64,000 nt of DNA. Origin: Lates calcarifer. Lineage: Eukaryota > Chordata > Actinopteri > Centropomidae. Under the pieces are notes generated by a model that was given only the letters and a program-made list of their open reading frames with translations, searched no databases and had not been told where the DNA came from. The position numbers were made by a program, and so were the translations under genes. Shown piece by piece: positions 59,901 through 64,000 of this stretch; positions within the stretch are counted from its first letter, which is position 1; each line of letters opens with the position of its first letter. The DNA is taken from assembly GCF_001640805.2 (NCBI RefSeq), contig NC_066853.1, positions 25,746,378-25,810,377 on the forward strand. Direction: 5' to 3'.

Positions 59901-62108
59901 TCACACAACTAAATACAAACGTGATCAGGCTTAGAAAAACTAGTTCAACTCACCAACTGTAATTTACCCCACTAAATGCATCACTAACCAAAACCAGAGG
60001 ACACACTTTCCAGTGAACACTGGCCTCTTAATAGTAATTATGTTATGTCAATAACACTAGTGAGATATTTCTAAAACCTGATGTCAGGACCTGTCAAGGC
60101 TGTAACATCAACTCTAGGAAGACCTGCCATTTCCAGAGAGCACTGCAGTGAGAAACAATCACTGAGCAATTACACCGCTCTAACATACCAATAATGCCAC
60201 TGGCAGTTGAGCTAGATGTCAAGTTTTATACAGGTTACTGAATAAATTAAGCAACTGTAATTAATACAGTGAATTCTGCAATGATTTGGATCAGTTAATT
60301 GACTGGTATAGTGCTTCCTTTCTCATTGTGTCAATCACACACTACAAAATTTGCTAGAACTCTGATTGCAGTCAGTCAACAGTAACTCTGCCAGTACCCC
60401 CTCCAGAGCAACGCTGATGAGGTTTCATGGGGAGTGTAATAAAGTGATGGTTTTATCAGGAAGAAAACTGAAAAATGTCACCAAATAATATCAAGAAAAC
60501 CCTCTGGTTTCTGTGATAATATTTGTGCCAACTATAACAGTAACCCTAAAAATGAGAATTTATTTCAAGATTGTGTTTTTTCTGGAACTACTATGTATCT
60601 CCATCTGTCCACTTGGCACTAATATAATCTAATTTCTCAAAATACAACTTTCGGGGAGCAGGAGAAAGTATCCTTACTATACAGATGTTTAAATTCTGTA
60701 GTATAAATATAAAATCGTGTAATAGCAAAAATACGTTTGGGGGAGTACAAGACAAACTTGTCATGTGCCTTGTCATTTGTCTTCTGCTTGAAACAGAACA
60801 ATAAATACTCTTGTGCTGTCCTAAAAGCTTCTGATGAGCAATTGTCGTAGTTCGTTAAACTCTACTGTAAGTCGGCAGAAAAGAAAATCTGCACCGACTG
60901 CGCTCATACAAACAGCGACTGTATGTCAGGAGCAGGTCTAAAACTCAATTAAAAAACATAGCGATTAAAGACAGATTTGCAGTCCAAATAACGTTTTATT
61001 AAAATGTTATCTACTAAACTCTGTAAACAGTTCAGTAGATTAACTTCTGTTCTTAGCGGGCCTTAATCTTCATTAAATCACAGCTACAAGAGTACTTTAC
61101 ACCGCGTGTGCTTGCACAAGCACATTAAACATATCTGGTGCACGAGACCACGACACCAAACTAATAAGTGTCTTTCTACGATTTAGAAAAGTTATTATGA
61201 CAAGTTGCATATGCTACATTATGTTTTTCAAAACAGAAGGCCACATTAAAACTTTTATGTTACATGGTGGCTGAAATAAAGAACTTTTCGTGCCGGGTCA
61301 GTGATGACAAAAAGTTTATTATACGTTACATTACTGTTTGCGATGTATGACTCTAGATTTGTGGTGTAACAGAAAAAGTTTGGATTCTTTACGTGTAGTT
61401 TAATCGCTGCTGTCCGCGTGCTAGGCAGCTCTCAATTTACAGCGTTAGCGTTAGCCAACTACTCGTTACCGAGCGGGTGTAACGATAGCGTTAGTAAAAC
61501 CCTTCAGTTTCCGTGCTGCGTTAACAGAATGAGGTTAGGAATGCACAATAAACTACTGCTTACCAGTTATCGTTATCCCTACTGTGGCGATGTTTGCTGT
61601 AGTGCATACGAGAAAAGTACCTTAGTTAGCTAGCCCGTTAGCCAACTAGCTTAGCATACCAACATGCAATAGCAGTAGCACGACCTACTACCCAATTTGC
61701 TAGCGCGCGCATCAACAGTAGTGGCACCAGAAATTAGCCACACTGTGATTTTGGTGCGAACTGAGACAAACCCCACACTATGATGCGATACAGAGTTCTG
61801 ATAATTTAACCAGCACCAAGGAGGCGGCCTTGGAGTCTCCGTAGACCAGACACAGCCGGAGGTCTCGGGTTCGATAAAGCTGCTTAGCAGTTTGCTACAG
61901 CAACCCGCACAGCGGAGCTAGCAAGCAGGCTAACGCTAACACCTTTGTTTTGCTTGGCTAACTCTAATTCATTTTAGAAAGTGAGAAAAAATATATATAT
62001 TTGTCTAACAACATTTACGCCATTTCAAAAACGTTTGTGCAGTTTCTCAGTCTGTTGTTCTACGCTGGTACTTACTTGAAATAAAAACGTACTCCAGCTC
62101 GGTTCCAT
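50547..62108 (-). CDS. vezf1: Vascular endothelial zinc finger 1 orthologue, full coding region
   Basis: This is a nuclear C2H2 zinc-finger transcription factor that binds G-rich DNA; its vertebrate orthologue acts in endothelial gene control. Coding exons in order are 62108-62076, 56906(or 56909)-56152, 54868-54799(or 54805), 54252-54084, optional 51872-51831, and 50914-50547. All phases join. The product is about 464 residues, or 478 with the optional exon. It begins MEPSWSTFLFQ, cf. mammalian MEANWTAFLFQ. Six fingers are visible: CGYC...HESCH, CDMC...HKLSH, CPIC...HVRSH, CSVC...HVKHVH, CQ(VT)AC...HMIRH and CNIC...HLKTH. The C-terminus has the family's repeated NITSPVN/NIAHPVAIT motifs and ends SMPFLSQVLPSSPPW. 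It is shorter than mammalian VEZF1 (about 520 residues) mainly because no polyglutamine or ETLRLWEEAVKA-like segment was found. Fish can carry vezf1a and vezf1b; I cannot tell which this is. Confidence 0.93.
51831..51872 (-). CDS. vezf1: Candidate 42-nt cassette exon of vezf1
   Basis: The minus strand has ATTTCTGAATAG|GCATAAG and, 42 nt later, CGAAAAG|GTAATT. Joined from exon 4 (phase 1) it reads GISDWQWNHSGPRK without a stop and returns in phase 1 to the last exon. The exact phase match, intact frame and plausible splice sites support an optional exon. There is no family match I can state firmly, beyond a GIS that also follows the last finger region in mammals. Confidence 0.5.
54084..54252 (-). 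CDS. vezf1: vezf1 exon 4, with finger 5 end and finger 6
   Basis: The acceptor is TTTCTTTCTCAG|GCC. The exon encodes ACTSAFATKDRLRSHMIRHE and then finger 6 (CNICGKMLSAAYITSHLKTH), followed by GQASFSNPCNNK. It ends AAAG|GTAGGA in phase 1. Confidence 0.93.
54799..54868 (-). CDS. vezf1: vezf1 exon 3, with finger 4 end and finger 5 start
   Basis: After TTACCTCACAG the exon completes Arg and encodes PDHLSCHVKHVHSSERPFKC then Q, optionally followed by VT. Two donors lie 6 nt apart: CAA|GTAACG at 54804 and ACG|GTAAGA at 54798. The second is the stronger consensus and adds two residues between the finger-5 cysteines. Confidence 0.88.
56152..56906 (-). CDS. vezf1: vezf1 exon 2, with fingers 1-3 and start of finger 4
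   Basis: It encodes ANEALHHQHQVAGNSLLPLL, a Q/P-rich linker, a run of eight glycines before PPVAVVKKEP, three complete C2H2 fingers and CSVCGKGFS of the fourth. The acceptor is TTCCAG|CAG|GCC, so translation can start with Q-A or A; I chose A because mammals have FLFQ followed by AHEA. The exon ends AG|GTATGT inside the Arg codon of finger 4. A glutamine run (QHQQQQS) lies between fingers 1 and 2. Confidence 0.93.
57930..58480 (-). promoter_or_regulatory. GC-rich block in vezf1 intron 1, possible alternative promoter or enhancer
   Basis: This stretch is richer in G and C than the rest of the 5.2-kb intron. On the minus strand it contains TCTATAAAAGA near 58268-58278 and a CCAAT near 57966-57972. 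A G-rich run, GGAGAGGGGGGTGGGGGG, on + at 58313-58330 resembles the kind of G-rich site VEZF1 itself binds. No coding first exon was identified, so function is inferred. Confidence 0.3.
61400..61960. promoter_or_regulatory. CpG-containing block near vezf1 exon 1 with repeated GTTAGC words
   Basis: The first part of vezf1 intron 1 is unusually rich in CpG for this window (GCGCGCGC at 61703). It holds at least eight copies of GTTAGC or GCTAAC, several as GTTAGCGTTAGC-like pairs. It is probably part of the CpG-rich promoter region. Confidence 0.4.
62076..62108 (-). CDS. vezf1: vezf1 coding exon 1
   Basis: The minus strand reads TTGCA-ATGG at the start, with G at -3 and +4. It encodes MEPSWSTFLFQ in 33 nt and ends CAA|GTAAGTA, a near-perfect donor, in phase 0. 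Similarity to the mammalian N-terminus and the donor position identify this very short exon. Confidence 0.9.
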
Positions 62109-62230
62109 TGCAACACTTAAGCTAAAATCTGCAGGAAACCTACAAGGAATCTACAACAAAGCAGCTAAACATGGCAGCTACAACTTCCTGTAACCCCCAG
62201 GGCTGAACCAAGTCCACAGCACTTTTTTAG
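62109..62230 (-). promoter_or_regulatory. vezf1 5' UTR and proximal promoter with uORF
   Basis: Upstream of the start codon on the minus strand is an ATG at 62172-62170 that opens a 10-codon uORF (MFSCFVVDSL) ending at 62140, 31 nt before the main ATG. The same ATG lies in a perfect YY1-type match (AACATGGCAGC on +, 62168-62178). An ETS-type ACAGGAAGT core lies at 62182-62190. No TATA box was seen. These features are typical of TATA-less vertebrate promoters. The transcription start is not known, so the uORF may or may not be transcribed. Confidence 0.5.
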
Positions 62231-64000
62231 GACGTCTGGACTTTTTTTGAAATGTGATTTCAAATATTTTCCTCTCCAATGTAAACCAGTTGCGAGAGAA
62301 ATTGCAGTCAGACATAAATGTTATGTTTCTGCATATAAATACAGACAAATATAATAGATTACGTCATCATGTATTTTTAAAAAAATAATAAATAGAAAAA
62401 TCCTTCACCGAGATAATCTCATCATCTAAAATATAGTACTCAGGTGATGACTTCTGTCTCCAAAACTACAAATGTACTTTCCACTCAGTAAATAATATGT
62501 TTTTTAAAAAAAACTAAGAAATACAGGTTTCATCTTGTGCAAGCAAACTTAAGGCACTTGCTTAGAGGAGCTGGTGTACAGGTAATAGCCCATATGTTTA
62601 GGTAAATAGCTTTCATGTTCATTTCTAAATAGTTATAAGCTGATGTGTATGTTTTTTAAAATTTTAATGTGCATTTCAAAAATGTCTTACTCTACCTGTG
62701 CCTGGATAAAATGTCATATATATTTATTTTACAATGCAATTATTCTCTCAGTTGTCTCAATTAAGTTGCCACTTAATTTTTTGTCAGTTGTTCAATCAGC
62801 TAATTGTTGCAGCTCCAAAGTTTCCAGTTTCAAAAGAAACTAGCACCTTTGTTACCTTTAAGTGTGTTTGTGTTATTGTGGGAGTAAGTCTAAGAGTGAA
62901 GAACAGCAGTGTCAATGGCTGGTGTTAGTACTTCATAATCTGGGAAAAATGTTGCTTCACTGGTGAATATAAGACGCAAGGTCTGTGCAAGACTGAAATC
63001 CACAGAGCTGGAGTCAGGATGTGGTTTGCCCATGGATGTAATTTAATACTAATATAATGTCTCTAATAATATGTCAGTGGGTTTGCCTAGTGACTATAGA
63101 GCGGTGCAGGAATGAATCCTAAAATTCGGAAATAAGTTTGCATTTTACACTCCCGGTTCCTTCATCCCAAAGTCAATGGGTTTTTAAATGGGTTTTTGCT
63201 TAGATGCCTGAAATAAGGCCTATGGTTAACACAAGCTCAAGACATTTTCATGTTTTATTCTACAACATAAAATCCATTAGAAAATACTCGACTTGTGATT
63301 TTTTAAGCTTTTACATATTTTAAAAAAGGTGGTTGCTAACAAGATCACACACAAAAACCAACCTACTCAACAGTCCACCTCTACAGCCTCGTTATGTTAA
63401 TACTCACGCTCTTGCAAACTATCACTAATCTTCTGAAGACAGGCTTTTGTAGAGGAGGTAAATGCACTAAATTCAATTGCAAGTTGGAAGCTTAGTGGTG
63501 GACATGTTGACATAATGTGACCGTAATGTAGTTCGTTTACAGCCTAACGTTAGCTTTATACCTCTAGAGATTGTGTTTATGCTTCACAAATCAGAATAGT
63601 GGTGTTCATTTGTGAAGATTATCTTGCTGAGCAAAATGTTTCAGCATCATAAACTTTTGTTGGTCACAGTTTATTTTCTGCAATAATCCAAAAACCAATG
63701 AAAAAATCCCATTGGCTTTTTATCAAGGGAACTAGGCTGATGCTAGCTTCTGGGCCAGCCTATAAAAATCACCTTGGATCATTCTATAGTCTTCTAACTT
63801 AAGACAGATCAATTGCCTCAGCTCTGTGTAACTGTGATCATCAGTCATTTTTAAAAAGGCTTTTTAGACTCAATCTTTATCACAGTCTATTAGATTATAT
63901 TATTAATATGTCACAATTAGATAAGTAAGTAAAGAAGTAGCACATTAGCCAACTAATTCTTGTCACATTTGTAGTATAACTAACAGTAAATTCATCAAAT
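62231..64000. other. Region upstream of vezf1 with nothing recognised
   Basis: AT-rich sequence. No coding exon or RNA gene was recognised up to the window edge. Confidence 0.5.

Overview
This is vertebrate nuclear DNA, almost certainly from a ray-finned fish and probably a teleost. It is AT-rich, with small exons scattered among long introns. Dinucleotide microsatellites are frequent. The mobile elements are of kinds common in fish genomes: Tc1-like and hAT transposase remnants, CR1/L2/Rex1-type LINEs, a Ty3/Gypsy remnant and a tRNA-derived SINE. The two recognisable protein genes have clear vertebrate orthologues.

Layout. Positions 1-4100 hold decayed mobile elements: a hAT transposase-like pseudogene on +, and a Gypsy pol remnant on - split by a SINE on +. 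Positions 4100-27178 hold no host exon that I can recognise. They carry microsatellites, a two-copy interspersed repeat (12.6 kb and 17.4 kb), a second hAT fragment, a lone Tc1-like terminal repeat and two adjacent LINE remnants. At 27179-29397 (+) lie two coding exons of a melatonin receptor, best matching the Mel1c (mtnr1c) subtype. Its first exon (N-terminus and TM1) is not in the window, so part or all of the upstream stretch is probably its intron 1. Positions 29400-40200 contain two inverted-repeat elements, a rearranged Tc1 remnant and otherwise unexplained AT-rich DNA. At 40.2-42.3 kb (+) is an array of tandem units that look like exons with splice sites, preceded by a CpG-containing segment and followed by a terminal-exon-like segment with AATAAA. 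I read it as a candidate, undescribed long non-coding RNA built from duplicated exons. A LINE 3' end follows at 42.8-43.3 kb.

Positions 45.2-62.2 kb (-) carry the complete coding sequence of a vascular endothelial zinc finger 1 orthologue (vezf1): an 11-codon first exon, a large exon with three and a half zinc fingers, two further zinc-finger exons, a candidate 42-nt cassette exon and the C-terminal exon. Its splice sites offer three possible isoform switches: a NAGNAG acceptor, a tandem donor that changes the cysteine spacing of finger 5, and the cassette exon. The start codon is preceded by a short upstream ORF with YY1-like and ETS-like promoter motifs.

The two protein genes do not form a functional unit. 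One is a melatonin-sensing GPCR; the other is a nuclear C2H2 transcription factor. They are transcribed toward each other, with the candidate RNA locus between them.
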